From Prosthecobacter sp. (GTDB lineage Bacteria > Verrucomicrobiota > Verrucomicrobiia > Verrucomicrobiales > Verrucomicrobiaceae), in NCBI RefSeq assembly GCF_020439865.1, contig NZ_JAGRPF010000138.1, forward strand, positions 1 to 64,000: a DNA stretch of 64,000 nucleotides, in the 5' to 3' direction. The position numbers and the translations under genes are program-made. A model generated the notes under the pieces. That model was given only the letters and a program-made list of their open reading frames with translations. It did not search any database and was not told the DNA's origin. Within the stretch, counting starts at the first letter, position 1. Each line of letters starts with the position of its first letter. Of the stretch, positions 51,173 through 60,022 are shown piece by piece.

Positions 51173-52396
51173 ATGCAGGAAAGCCCCGATTCTTGGAACA
51201 TCGCCGCACAACTCGACGATCTGCGCGCGCAGGGGCTCTGGCGTGAACTGAGGCCGTTGGACGAAGTGGATGGCGTCATCGTTCGCGCAGGAGACCGGGA
51301 GTGGATTAACTTTTCGTCAAACGACTATCTTGGTCTGGCGGGTTCACCTGAAGTGCGCTCAGCGCTCGCAGAAGGAGTGGCCAGATACGGTGGTGGCTCC
51401 GGGGCCTCGCGCCTGGTTTGCGGCACTCACCGTGCGCACACCAAATTTGAGGAAGCCTTGGCCGACTTCAAAGGAACCGAGGCCGCCCTGACCTTCAGCA
51501 GCGGATTTGCTGTGGCTTTGGGAACGATCCCGGCACTGGTGGGCACGGGTGATACGATCATTCTCGACAAGCTCTGCCATGCCAGTCTGGTCGACGCGGC
51601 GAGGCTTAGCGGAGCAACGATTCGCGTTTTTCCCCACAACCACCTCGAAAAGCTCGAACGACTGCTCCAAACGGCCAAGGGCCGCGTGCTGGTGGCAACC
51701 GAATCGATTTTCAGCATGGATGGTGACGCGGCTCCGCTACGGGAGATCGTGAAACTTAAGTCTAGATTCGGGGCATGGCTGCTGGTGGACGAAGCGCACG
51801 CCGTGGGCGTTCTGGGCCCCCAAGGAAGAGGACTCGCTGCAGAACTCGGAGTCGATCAGCAGGTGGATCTTCATTTGGGCACTCTGAGCAAGGCTTTTGG
51901 CCTGAGTGGCGGGTATCTGGCTGCATCAAGACAGGTCATCGACCTATTGATCAACCGAGCCCGCAGTTTCATCTACTCCACAGCCCCACCCGCTCATCTG
52001 TCATATGCACTGGGAGTCATGCTCGATTTGGTCCGCAATGAACAGGGAACCACTCTGAGAAAAGCCGTTCACCAAAATGCCCTGAGGATGCAGGAAGTGC
52101 TGGCCGAAATAGGAGTCGATCCGCATCCTGCGCCCGGCGCCATCCTCCCGGTTGTCTTGGGTGAATCCTCGAAGGCTATGGCGATCAGCTGCCGCCTGCG
52201 AGATAGTGGCTTCCTTATTCCCTGCATTCGCTATCCCACAGTCGCACGAGGCAGCGCCAGGCTGCGCATCACCGTCAGCGCCCTGCATTCCCGCCTCCAG
52301 ATCGAAGCGCTCGGAGCCGCTTTAAAGAAGGTGCTCCAGCTCAGGGATTTTGAGGTTGTCCCAGAATCTGCAGGGCCCGCCCCCTTGCATCCGTAA
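51173..52396 (+). CDS. bioF: 8-amino-7-oxononanoate synthase (or related alpha-oxoamine synthase)
   Basis: 407-residue PLP enzyme condensing pimeloyl-ACP/CoA with alanine in biotin synthesis. Ribosome site AAGGAG lies 7 bases before the ATG. Motifs: INFSSNDYLGLAGSPEVR, GGGSGASRLVCGTHRAHTKFEEALADFKG, LDKLCHASLVDAARLSG, LLVDEAHAVGVLGPQGRG (Asp206, His209) and GTLSKAFGLSGGYLA with PLP Lys240. Other alpha-oxoamine synthases (KBL, SPT) are excluded less by motif than by length and overall look; no other bio genes are adjacent. Its last 56 bases overlap the convergent metalloprotease gene. Confidence 0.88.
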   Translation: MQESPDSWNIAAQLDDLRAQGLWRELRPLDEVDGVIVRAGDREWINFSSNDYLGLAGSPEVRSALAEGVARYGGGSGASRLVCGTHRAHTKFEEALADFKGTEAALTFSSGFAVALGTIPALVGTGDTIILDKLCHASLVDAARLSGATIRVFPHNHLEKLERLLQTAKGRVLVATESIFSMDGDAAPLREIVKLKSRFGAWLLVDEAHAVGVLGPQGRGLAAELGVDQQVDLHLGTLSKAFGLSGGYLAASRQVIDLLINRARSFIYSTAPPAHLSYALGVMLDLVRNEQGTTLRKAVHQNALRMQEVLAEIGVDPHPAPGAILPVVLGESSKAMAISCRLRDSGFLIPCIRYPTVARGSARLRITVSALHSRLQIEALGAALKKVLQLRDFEVVPESAGPAPLHP

Positions 52397-52952
52397 TCTC
52401 TTGTGGATTCAACGAAACTCCATTCCTCCCAGAAGCCATCAGGTTAGTGTGATCCTGCCGATGCTTAAGGAACAAAACGTGACCCAGTTCATGAGCAGCC
52501 ACACGTGCAACAGCATTGTCCGTTCCGCCTTTCACTTTTGTGAACTCGGGGTTTTCACACACCACAACCGGCTCTCCGTAAAAGAAACCATTGGGGCCCA
52601 TTTCCTTCACAAAACATACATCAATGGCGGCAGGGCTGAATTCACTCGTGGGAATCGCTGCCTTAACCCAGTTGCGGTCCTTCTCGAACCATTTTTTAGG
52701 GGGGATGTTCAAGGCCTGAAGAGTCCCAATGGCTTCAATTTCAAAACGAATGCCCGCCTGGGCCCAGATTACGTTCACATCGTCAAAAATAGCCCGGACA
52801 CCTGCCTCTGAAAGGGTTGATTGGAGTCTAGGATGAGTCACTGACTGCACCAAATGCACCCGAACTGTCAGAACCAAGGGGGTGGAAGCCTGCAAGGAGC
52901 GAGGTGGTAACCACAAGATCAGGAGAAAAACCGAAATTAATGCACGGATCAT
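52341..52952 (-). CDS. Secreted metzincin-type zinc protease
   Basis: 203 residues with signal peptide MIRALISVFLLILWLPPRSLQA. The extended zinc site AAHELGHVLFLKHRQDH fits HExxHxxxxxH, followed 5 residues on by NLMASG, the Met-turn, which together define metzincins. Before it, IWAQAGIRFEIEAIGTLQAL is the typical entry strand. The short pro-like N-terminus and size match small archaemetzincin/reprolysin-like bacterial proteins. Substrate unknown. Gene is somewhat A/T-rich, and its 3' end overlaps the bioF end by 56 bases on the opposite strand. Confidence 0.78.
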   Translation of the reverse strand: MIRALISVFLLILWLPPRSLQASTPLVLTVRVHLVQSVTHPRLQSTLSEAGVRAIFDDVNVIWAQAGIRFEIEAIGTLQALNIPPKKWFEKDRNWVKAAIPTSEFSPAAIDVCFVKEMGPNGFFYGEPVVVCENPEFTKVKGGTDNAVARVAAHELGHVLFLKHRQDHTNLMASGRNGVSLNPQEITDARGRALQILGQPQNP

Positions 52953-53095
52953 GCCTCTTGAGTAGCCTCCTTCCGTCCTTCATTCAACTTCTAACAAACC
53001 TCCTGCTCCTTTGAGCAATGCACGGCCGAAAGTCAGTACAAAAGCTATATGCGTGCCGCCAACGCGAAAAAACGCCTAAAACATAAAGAAAATAC

Positions 53096-53126
53096 TTTTC
53101 AGTGGTTGCGGCACCTGCTATTTAAT
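53096..53126 (+). promoter_or_regulatory. Possible promoter of the first barrel gene
   Basis: TTTTCA and TATTTA (or TTTAAT) are spaced 17-19 bases apart in an A/T-rich stretch about 110 bases before the ATG. The match is moderate; the only rightward gene it can serve is the barrel protein at 53232. Confidence 0.3.
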
Positions 53127-53148
53127 CTGTCTGAACGGCTCACGTACC

Positions 53149-53176
53149 ATACTTCGAAGCTTCTGCTTCGAAGTAT
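53149..53176 (+). promoter_or_regulatory. Perfect 12-bp hairpin in the 5' leader of the barrel gene
   Basis: ATACTTCGAAGC and GCTTCGAAGTAT flank a TTCT loop. It lies 55 bases upstream of the ATG, with no T-run, so it is likelier an mRNA-stabilising 5' hairpin or a protein-binding site than a terminator. Confidence 0.6.
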
Positions 53177-53231
53177 TCCATGCGAGTGTCCGACCTCAAC
53201 CCAACCAACCTAATACCAAACTAATCAGACT

Positions 53232-54251
53232 ATGAAATCGAACGCATTGCTGAAAACGCTGGGGTTCTTGGCACTGGCCGCCACTCCCGTTGTGGCCGGA
53301 ACCGCTCCTGCTCCTAAAAACCCGATCGCTCCTTGCCCGAACGACGACCTTGGCATCAACGCCTCCTTGGGCTACGACTCCAGCTATGTCTGGCGTGGCG
53401 TCAACTTCGGCTCCAACTGGGTCAGTGCTGGCCTGAACGGAGACATCCTCCTCGTCGGCGGTGCCGGTGAAGACGGCGCTGGCAGCACTTCCCTTCTTTG
53501 GGATGTGAACTGGGGCTTCCTTGCTGGTGACAACGATGCGTTTACTCCTGCTTTCGCCGGGATTGGTGTTCCCTTTAACGATAGCAATTCGTTCCAGCGT
53601 CTCCAGATGGCTGCGTCCTTCGCGCATGACTTTGGTCCTGCCACCGTGAGCCTTGGCTACCGCTACTTCCTCAACATGGGTGACTTGGCCGATCAGAAGG
53701 TCTGGAATGGCCCAACTGTTTTTGGCAATAGCTACCATGGCATGAATGACACTCAGGAAGTTTTCCTCGGCGTCAACACCTCCGTTGGCCCGATCGACCT
53801 CGCTTCCAGTGCCAACTATGACATGACCAACGGTGGCTGGTACTTCGACCTCACCGCCAGCACCACGGTTGCTATCACGGACTCCATCAGCTTTGTGCCT
53901 AGCTTCAATGTTGGCTACGTCGCAAGCTACAGCTGGCAGTTCACCCCGGATGCCGCCAATAGCTTCCTTGGTGGTGCCGGTGGTATCTTTGGTTCGGGTG
54001 TCGCTGAAAGCGGTGGTGACAGCATTTCTGGCTGGACCGCTGCCAACATCAGGCTCGCCTTCCCGATCAAGCTCAACAGCCGTGCGACTCTGACGCCATA
54101 TGTCGCCGTCAACATGCCCATGGGCGCTCTGAGCAATGTGGCTCAGTCCTCCCAGTCCAATGCAGCGCTTGCTGGTGTTGGCATCAATCCGCCAAGCACC
54201 GGCTTTGAAACCGTCTGGTACGCAGGTGCCGCACTGACCATCCGCTTCTAA
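53232..54251 (+). CDS. Outer-membrane beta-barrel protein (paralogue 1)
   Basis: 339 residues; signal peptide MKSNALLKTLGFLALAATPVVAG. Repeated amphipathic strands, many aromatic residues at strand ends (LGYDSSYVWRGVNFGSNWVSAGLN, LGYRYFLNMGDL) and the terminal Phe of ALTIRF are hallmarks of an outer-membrane barrel recognised by BamA. It shares the GAGEDGAGS block and the general plan with the gene at 54621. Codon use is strongly biased and a strong terminator follows, consistent with an abundant porin-like protein. Cargo unknown. Confidence 0.85.
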   Translation: MKSNALLKTLGFLALAATPVVAGTAPAPKNPIAPCPNDDLGINASLGYDSSYVWRGVNFGSNWVSAGLNGDILLVGGAGEDGAGSTSLLWDVNWGFLAGDNDAFTPAFAGIGVPFNDSNSFQRLQMAASFAHDFGPATVSLGYRYFLNMGDLADQKVWNGPTVFGNSYHGMNDTQEVFLGVNTSVGPIDLASSANYDMTNGGWYFDLTASTTVAITDSISFVPSFNVGYVASYSWQFTPDAANSFLGGAGGIFGSGVAESGGDSISGWTAANIRLAFPIKLNSRATLTPYVAVNMPMGALSNVAQSSQSNAALAGVGINPPSTGFETVWYAGAALTIRF

Positions 54252-54300
54252 TACCAGTCTTCCCTTCGGAAGATCCGTTCAGAACAGATCAGTCTATGAA

Positions 54301-54332
54301 CCCCCCCGGCCTCACGGTCGGGGGGGTTTTTT
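54301..54332 (+). terminator. Intrinsic terminator after barrel gene 1
   Basis: An 11-bp stem CCCCCCCGGCC/GGTCGGGGGGG with a TCAC loop (one G-U pair), followed by six T's. Located 49 bases after the stop at 54251. Confidence 0.92.
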
Positions 54333-54620
54333 GTGTCTGTTGCATTCGTCAAGTTGTCAGCTTTGTGCAGAAACCAACGTGAACCACCAGGGGAGGAGCC
54401 AGTGTCATCGGAGTCAATCATCCATTTTCAAGCACCATCAGAGGGGCGGCATGGCAGGGCCCGCTGGAAATGAATTGTCCACGTTGGATCGACAGCCTCA
54501 CAAATTCCCGAGAATGGCAAAAATTGGCACGGCCTCTGCTCTATCAGAGCCTGCAAGCTGCACGGCCTTCCCGGTCAGTTCGGCGCCTCAACACCAACAA
54601 TAACTATACTCGACCAACAC

Positions 54621-55544
54621 ATGAAGCCCAAAAGCATGACATCCCTCATTGCCAAATCGGTGACCGTTCTCGCTGCCTGCGCAGCTCTGAACGCATCCGC
54701 CGGCACTCCCGCCAAGGCGCCGGTAATGCCGGTGACCGAGCCGGAAACCCTGTTCGACTCCGTCGGAGCCGACCTGAGCGTCGCCTACGACAGCCGCTAC
54801 TACTTCCGCGGTCTGTGGTTCGCAGACAACATCATCTCCTCCTTCATCAATCTCTCCATTCCGGTGATCGGTGGTGCAGCTGAAGACGGCGCTGGCAGCC
54901 TGACCTGGGGTCTCGGTGGCGGATATATCTCCTCCCTGCAAACTCCGTTCCAGAATGCTGCCGGTGTGAACACAAGGAACGGTTTCGACTATTCCGAGTA
55001 TGATCTCTACACGTCTCTTAGCTACGATGTGGGCTTCGCCACCCTTGGGGTCCAGTATCAATACTACGGCTACCCGGACACCTACTCTGGCACCTTCAAC
55101 GGCGTTTCCAATGCCGCTGGTGATGCAGAACTCGGTCTCACGGGTGCACACGAAGTCGGCGTCACCCTTGCCATTCCGCTCGGTGCCTTCAACTTCTCCA
55201 CCGGCTACTACTATGACTTGACCATCAATGGTCAGTATTTCCAAGTTGCCGCTGACTACACCTATGCCGTCAACGACTGGCTCAGCATCGTTCCCGCGAT
55301 TCAGGCTGGCTATGGCATCGACTACTACACCGGCACCCGTGGTCCAACCTTCGCAGGCGTCGCCACTCAGTCGAGCGGCTTCACCCATGTGCTCTTCAGC
55401 ATCGCCACTCCGATTCAGCTCACGAAGATCGCCACGCTCACTCCTTACGTTGCGTGGAACTTCGCCGGAAGCACCCGCAACTACATGAACGCCACCCACG
55501 ACAACGAAATGTTCGGTGGCGTGAAGTTGAGCGTCTCCTTCTGA
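54621..55544 (+). CDS. Outer-membrane beta-barrel protein (paralogue 2)
   Basis: 307 residues; signal peptide MKPKSMTSLIAKSVTVLAACAALNASA. Features parallel paralogue 1: SVAYDSRYYFRGLWFADNIISSFINLSIPVIGGAAEDGAGSLTWGLGGGY, alternating strand pattern (VGFATLGVQYQYYGYP, FNFSTGYYYDLTINGQYF) and terminal Phe in KLSVSF. It has its own terminator, so each copy is a separate transcription unit. The 288 bases before it hold the promoter but no recognised site. Confidence 0.85.
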   Translation: MKPKSMTSLIAKSVTVLAACAALNASAGTPAKAPVMPVTEPETLFDSVGADLSVAYDSRYYFRGLWFADNIISSFINLSIPVIGGAAEDGAGSLTWGLGGGYISSLQTPFQNAAGVNTRNGFDYSEYDLYTSLSYDVGFATLGVQYQYYGYPDTYSGTFNGVSNAAGDAELGLTGAHEVGVTLAIPLGAFNFSTGYYYDLTINGQYFQVAADYTYAVNDWLSIVPAIQAGYGIDYYTGTRGPTFAGVATQSSGFTHVLFSIATPIQLTKIATLTPYVAWNFAGSTRNYMNATHDNEMFGGVKLSVSF

Positions 55545-55589
55545 TTCCACGCGGGCTTCAGGCCTGCATCTCATCTGATTATTAGGTTG

Positions 55590-55627
55590 AGCTCCCGGTC
55601 AGTTCGCTGGCCGGGAGCTTTTGTTTT
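55590..55627 (+). terminator. Intrinsic terminator with UUCG tetraloop
   Basis: A 13-bp stem AGCTCCCGGTCAG/CTGGCCGGGAGCT capped by TTCG, an extra-stable tetraloop, then a broken T-run (ttttgtttt). It ends transcription after barrel gene 2. Confidence 0.9.
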
Positions 55628-55663
55628 GGCGCGGGACGGCTTTCTGTCTAGCATCCGCGCCTC

Positions 55664-57340
55664 ATGACTGAAAAATCGCTGAACTGGAACTCGAGCAACC
55701 TCACCCACGGCTGGCAGCGTGGCGTCAATGCCTTCTTCTGGGGCCTAGGTTTCAAACCGGAGGATTTTGACAAAGCCCAGATCGGCATCGGCACGCCGCT
55801 GCTTGATGGCAACATCTGCAACGTTCACGCACACGAGCTGGCCCAGCTCATCAAGCAGGGCTGCGCTGATGCAGGTCTCATCGGTTTCCCATTCGGCGTT
55901 TCACCCGTCAGCGACAATATCACGCAAGGCAACGTCGGCGGCGCCGCATCCCTTTGCTCACGCAATCTTATGGCGAACGGAGCGGAGATGGTGTGCACCT
56001 CGCATTGCTACGATGCCCTCATCGGCCTGCATCACTGCGACAAGAACGGACCCGCTTTTGCGATGGCTCTGGCTCGTACCAACTACCCCGGCCTCATCGT
56101 CAACGGCGGTAGCATCATGCCCGGCTGTCACAAGGGGCATTCCACGTCCATCCTCGACGTCTATGACGCCGCCGCGAAGGAGAAGCAGGGAACCATGAGC
56201 TATGAGGAGTCGGAACAGATCATCCGCACCGCATGCCCTGGCGCGGGCGGATGTGGCATCGCCGCCTCCTTCAACACCTGGGGCATCGCCCTTGAGGCTC
56301 TGGGCCTCAGCCTGCCGGACACTTCCTCCATGCCCGCGATTGAAGCCGGCAAGCGGGCGGAATGTCTGCGTGTCGGCAAGGCCGTGCGCCGCCTGCTGGA
56401 GTTGAACCTGCGTCCGCGCGACATCATCACCAAGGCCTCGCTGACCAATGCCATGACCGCCATCGCGGCCATTGGCGGTTCCACCAATGGCGTGCTGCAC
56501 GTGCTCGCCGTCGCTCGTGAGGCGCAAATTGATTTCACCCTGCATGATGTGCAGGCCATCTGCCGCCGCACGCCCGTGCTGTGTAATTTCGCCCCGCGTG
56601 GTCGCGGAACCATGGTCGATCTCCATCGTCTCGGCGGCACCTCGATGCTGCTGAAGCACCTCATGAAGACCGGCCTGCTCGACGGCTCCTGCATCACCGT
56701 GACCGGGCAAACGCTCGCGGAAAACCTCGCCAACGCCGCTGAAGTCCCCTTCCCGAACGAACTCATCGCCCCCATCGACGCGCCGTTCAAAGAGTTTGCC
56801 GACATTCAGATCTGTTTCGGCAATCTCGCGCCGGACGGCGTTGTCTTCAAAGTCTCCTCACTGGACGAACCGCAGTTCCGTGGCCGTGCCATCTGCTTCC
56901 AAGACTCCAAAGGCGTCTCCGATGCTGCCGCAGCAGGCCAGATCAAACCCGGCCACATCGTTGTCATCCGCGGCTGCGGCCCGGTCGCACTCGGGATGCC
57001 GGAAATGCATGTGGCCAGTGCCGCGCTCGCCGTGCCCGAATTGTATGGCAAAGTCGCACTTCTCTCCGACACACGTGTCTCCGGAGTCTCGGGCGGTGCT
57101 GTCGGCGTTCATTGCAGCCCCGAAGCGGCCGTGGGCGGCCCGATCTCCGTCGTGCAGAACGATGACGAGATCGAATTCGACCTCCTTGCCGGCACGATCC
57201 ACGTGAATGCCGATCTCGATTCGCGTCCCCGCAGCATCCTGCCTGTGCGCCATCCTTTCGGATACCTGGCCGACTTTGCCGCAACCGTCACTCAGGCTCA
57301 TCAAGGCTGTGTGCCACGTTGGACACTCGAGCAACGATAA
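55664..57340 (+). CDS. ilvD: IlvD/Edd-family dehydratase (dihydroxy-acid dehydratase-like)
   Basis: 558-residue iron-sulfur dehydratase. Aligned blocks: IGIGTPLLDGNICNVHAHELAQLIKQG, GLHHCDKNGPAFAMALARTNYPGLIVNGGSIMPG, ACPGAGGCGIAASFNTWGIALEALGLSLP, and VFKVSSLDEPQFRGRAICFQDSKGVSDA. Candidate cluster cysteines are the ones in GNIC, HHCDK and GAGGC. The IlvD signature CDK is present, but TCGSC is replaced by GAGGC and the N-terminus diverges, so sugar-acid dehydratase activity (as in Edd/xylonate dehydratase) is an alternative to valine/isoleucine synthesis. No other ilv genes are near. Confidence 0.8.
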   Translation: MTEKSLNWNSSNLTHGWQRGVNAFFWGLGFKPEDFDKAQIGIGTPLLDGNICNVHAHELAQLIKQGCADAGLIGFPFGVSPVSDNITQGNVGGAASLCSRNLMANGAEMVCTSHCYDALIGLHHCDKNGPAFAMALARTNYPGLIVNGGSIMPGCHKGHSTSILDVYDAAAKEKQGTMSYEESEQIIRTACPGAGGCGIAASFNTWGIALEALGLSLPDTSSMPAIEAGKRAECLRVGKAVRRLLELNLRPRDIITKASLTNAMTAIAAIGGSTNGVLHVLAVAREAQIDFTLHDVQAICRRTPVLCNFAPRGRGTMVDLHRLGGTSMLLKHLMKTGLLDGSCITVTGQTLAENLANAAEVPFPNELIAPIDAPFKEFADIQICFGNLAPDGVVFKVSSLDEPQFRGRAICFQDSKGVSDAAAAGQIKPGHIVVIRGCGPVALGMPEMHVASAALAVPELYGKVALLSDTRVSGVSGGAVGVHCSPEAAVGGPISVVQNDDEIEFDLLAGTIHVNADLDSRPRSILPVRHPFGYLADFAATVTQAHQGCVPRWTLEQR

Positions 57341-57408
57341 GGACCAGCAACACGCGCTGACACTTCACGCGTGAAAGCCCCGTCAATCTGTGCTCCACTG
57401 CACAGACA

Positions 57409-59115
57409 ATGCTTCACCCGCCAACCATAGCCCTGAAGAGGTGGCGCCTTGTCAGCATGATTGCAATCACGCTGACCGCCGTGGATGGCCTGTGCCAGAC
57501 GGCAGCCAATCCCCCGCCTCCCCCTTCCGCGCCCGGAGTATCCGACGATCATGAGCGGTCCCAGGTCGCCCTCACAGCCTTGGGCGAGTCCTTCAAGCAG
57601 TTGGATCGCGATTTGAAAGTGGAACGCGAACGCCTCAAAAACAAGCTGCCGCCGGATGAGAAGGAAAAGGCCGAGGCCCGGGTCCGGGAGCTCGGGGCCA
57701 AGCGTGAGGAACTGCTCAAAAACCTCGAGTTCGTTGTCACAGGTTTCGACCCGCTTTCGGGTTCACCCGAAATCAATGAGACCATGGATCTCCAGGCGGA
57801 GACGCGGGATTTGCTGCTTCCCATCATTCAGGAACTGAAGCAGATGACCGCCTCTCCACGTGAAACGGAGAATCTGCGCCGTCAGGTCGCCGCACTGCAG
57901 CAGCGCAGCGCTTTGGCCAAGGTGGCAACGCAGCGTCTGGGGGAGCAGTTGAAACAGGAGGAGGACGCCACGCTCAAACCGCTGATCCAGGAGTTGCTCG
58001 CCAACTGGAAAAAGAAACAGAACGACTCCGACACCGAGCTGGCCGTGGCCGAGTTCAGGCTCGAAGAACTCGAAACAAAGCGCGGTGGCGTGCTCGGCGC
58101 ACTTCGCGATGTCACCAGCGGCTTCTTCAAGCAACGCGGACGCAACCTGCTCATGGCCGTGTGCGTCAGCCTGCTGATCTTCGGCGGACTGCGTTTGCTC
58201 TGGCGCCGGTTGAAGATGCTGCCGCAGCTTCGGCGCAAGAACCGCTCGTTTGGCCTGCGCATGGTCGTGGTGGCCTACCATGTCAGCTCCTTTTTGCTGG
58301 CAGCCTTCTCTGCGCTCCTGGTCTTCTATCTTGCGGGCGATTGGGTGCTGCTGGGCCTGGCCACGTTGTTCCTAATCGGCATCGCCTGGACCGGAAAACA
58401 AACCCTGCCTGTTGTTTACGAGCAGTTGAAAATCCTCCTCAACCTGGGCTCCGTCCGCGAAGGCGAACGCGTGATCTACAACGGCCTGCCGTGGGAGGTG
58501 CGGACCATCGGAGTGTTTTCCGAACTGCACAATCCTGCGCTCGACAGCGGCCAGATACGTCTGCCCCTGCGGGATCTGACCGCTCTCATCTCGCGCCCGT
58601 CAGAAGACGAGCTGTGGTTCCCCTGCGCGGTGGACGACTGGGTCTGCCTGAGCGACGGCACGCATGGGAAAGTGGTCGCACAGTCGCCAGAATGGGTGCA
58701 GCTCGTGCTGCTCGGAGGCAGTCGCCGCACCTACCCCACCTCAGCGTTTTTGGAGCTGTGTCCAGAAAATCTGACAAAGAACTTCCGCGTGCGCAGCATT
58801 TTCGGCATCGACTACCGGCACCAGGCGCTATGCACCACCGAGATTCCCGCGAAGCTCAAAGAACACCTCGAACGGGAACTGCGCGTCATCGTGGGACCAG
58901 AGAATTTGAAGAACGTCAGTGCCGAATTGAGCGAAGCCGCCAGTTCATCGCTGAACTACACGGTCCTCGCCGATTTCTCCGGTGAGGTTGCTCAGCGTCA
59001 TTCCTTCCTCACACGGGTCATCCAGCGCATCTGTGTGGATGCCTGCAATGAAAACGGTTGGAACATCCCGTTCACCCAGATCACCGTTCATCAGGCGGGA
59101 ACTGCGTCTGCGTAA
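57409..59115 (+). CDS. MscS-like mechanosensitive channel with coiled-coil N-terminus
   Basis: 568 residues; signal-like start MLHPPTIALKRWRLVSMIAITLTAV, a periplasmic coiled coil (about 60-230: RDLKVERERLKNKLPPDEKEKAEARVRE), then two to four membrane segments (LLMAVCVSLLIFGGLRLLW, VSSFLLAAFSALLVFYL, WVLLGLATLFLIGIAW). The cytoplasmic part has the MscS beta-domain (LGSVREGERVIYNGLPWEVRTIG) and a second similar SH3-like segment (VDDWVCLSDGTHGKVVAQSPEWVQLVLLGG), then a C-terminal alpha/beta tail. Protects against osmotic downshock if it gates like MscS; the doubled beta-domain is unusual. Confidence 0.8.
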   Translation: MLHPPTIALKRWRLVSMIAITLTAVDGLCQTAANPPPPPSAPGVSDDHERSQVALTALGESFKQLDRDLKVERERLKNKLPPDEKEKAEARVRELGAKREELLKNLEFVVTGFDPLSGSPEINETMDLQAETRDLLLPIIQELKQMTASPRETENLRRQVAALQQRSALAKVATQRLGEQLKQEEDATLKPLIQELLANWKKKQNDSDTELAVAEFRLEELETKRGGVLGALRDVTSGFFKQRGRNLLMAVCVSLLIFGGLRLLWRRLKMLPQLRRKNRSFGLRMVVVAYHVSSFLLAAFSALLVFYLAGDWVLLGLATLFLIGIAWTGKQTLPVVYEQLKILLNLGSVREGERVIYNGLPWEVRTIGVFSELHNPALDSGQIRLPLRDLTALISRPSEDELWFPCAVDDWVCLSDGTHGKVVAQSPEWVQLVLLGGSRRTYPTSAFLELCPENLTKNFRVRSIFGIDYRHQALCTTEIPAKLKEHLERELRVIVGPENLKNVSAELSEAASSSLNYTVLADFSGEVAQRHSFLTRVIQRICVDACNENGWNIPFTQITVHQAGTASA

Positions 59116-59135
59116 AGCCTGGATGATCAGGCGGC

Positions 59136-59981
59136 TCACTGTTGTCGAACCCACTTGCGAAGGAACTCGGCAACGATCTTCGTGCGCTCATCGTCGTAAA
59201 ACTCCGGTCCACCGTGCTTGCTGCCCGGCAGTCTGATGAGCGTGACAGGCAATTTCAGCGCTTCGTAGTCACGGGCCAGTTCCTGCGACTGCGCCGGTGG
59301 CATCTGCGGATCGGCGTCGCCGTGAATCAGCAGCAGCGGAGGATCGCTCTTGTCGAGATGGGCCACCGGGCTCGCCAGTTTTGCCAGATCGCGCTTCTTG
59401 TCGGGCACATCTCCCAGCAGCAGCTTCAAAGCCGGAATCCGCACGGTGAGACCAAACTCGGTGCTCTGGGAAAGGATCGACTGCAGATTCGAAGCGCCGT
59501 AAAAGCTCACGATGCCCTGCACGTCGCTGCTTTGATCCGGATGATCTCCCACCTTGCCCTCGAGCGCCGGGTTTCCATTGCTCACCCCCACCAGCGCCGC
59601 CAGATGACCTCCGGCTGATGAGCCGACGATGGCAATCCTGTCCGTGTTGACGTGAAACGTCCCGGCATTCGCCCGCAGAAAACGGATCGCCGCCTTGATG
59701 TCATGAACCTGGGCAGGGAACACCGCCTGCGTCGAAAGCCGGTAGTCCACGCTCGCAATCGCAAAGCCGCGATCCATCAGCTTCGCGATCGGCACATCGG
59801 ACTTCGATCCTGCACGCCAGGCGCCTCCATGCACATAGACGATGAGCAGCGGATTCTCCGCCTGCGGGCGATGCAGATCGAGTTTGAGCGATGTGCCGCC
59901 CACCTTTGCATACTCGATGTCCGTCTGCGTGTCGGCAAAGGCGGTGGAAGCAACCAGCAGGGACAAAAGAAACCGTGTCAT
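59136..59981 (-). CDS. Secreted alpha/beta hydrolase (BD-FAE/acetylesterase type)
   Basis: 281 residues with signal peptide MTRFLLSLLVASTAFA. Oxyanion element LIVYVHGGAWRAGSKSD, nucleophile IAIVGSSAGGHLAALVG (Ser), acid in LLLIHGDADPQMPPAQSQEL and His in LPGSKHGGPEFYDD. BD-FAE esterases remove feruloyl or acetyl groups from plant glycans. It resembles the membrane-anchored hydrolase at 4 kb in plan, and is convergent with the MscS gene and upstream-adjacent to the DUF120-like gene on the same strand (gap about 41 bases), perhaps one operon. Confidence 0.88.
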   Translation of the reverse strand: MTRFLLSLLVASTAFADTQTDIEYAKVGGTSLKLDLHRPQAENPLLIVYVHGGAWRAGSKSDVPIAKLMDRGFAIASVDYRLSTQAVFPAQVHDIKAAIRFLRANAGTFHVNTDRIAIVGSSAGGHLAALVGVSNGNPALEGKVGDHPDQSSDVQGIVSFYGASNLQSILSQSTEFGLTVRIPALKLLLGDVPDKKRDLAKLASPVAHLDKSDPPLLLIHGDADPQMPPAQSQELARDYEALKLPVTLIRLPGSKHGGPEFYDDERTKIVAEFLRKWVRQQ

Positions 59982-60022
59982 GGCGGATCAACGTCGGGAG
60001 AACCGTCCGCCTGACAAGCGTC

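Noticed and set aside
54331..54603. Small gene between the two barrel genes
   Set aside because: It begins inside the terminator and has no ribosome site or plausible protein composition; the stretch is better read as the promoter region of the second barrel.
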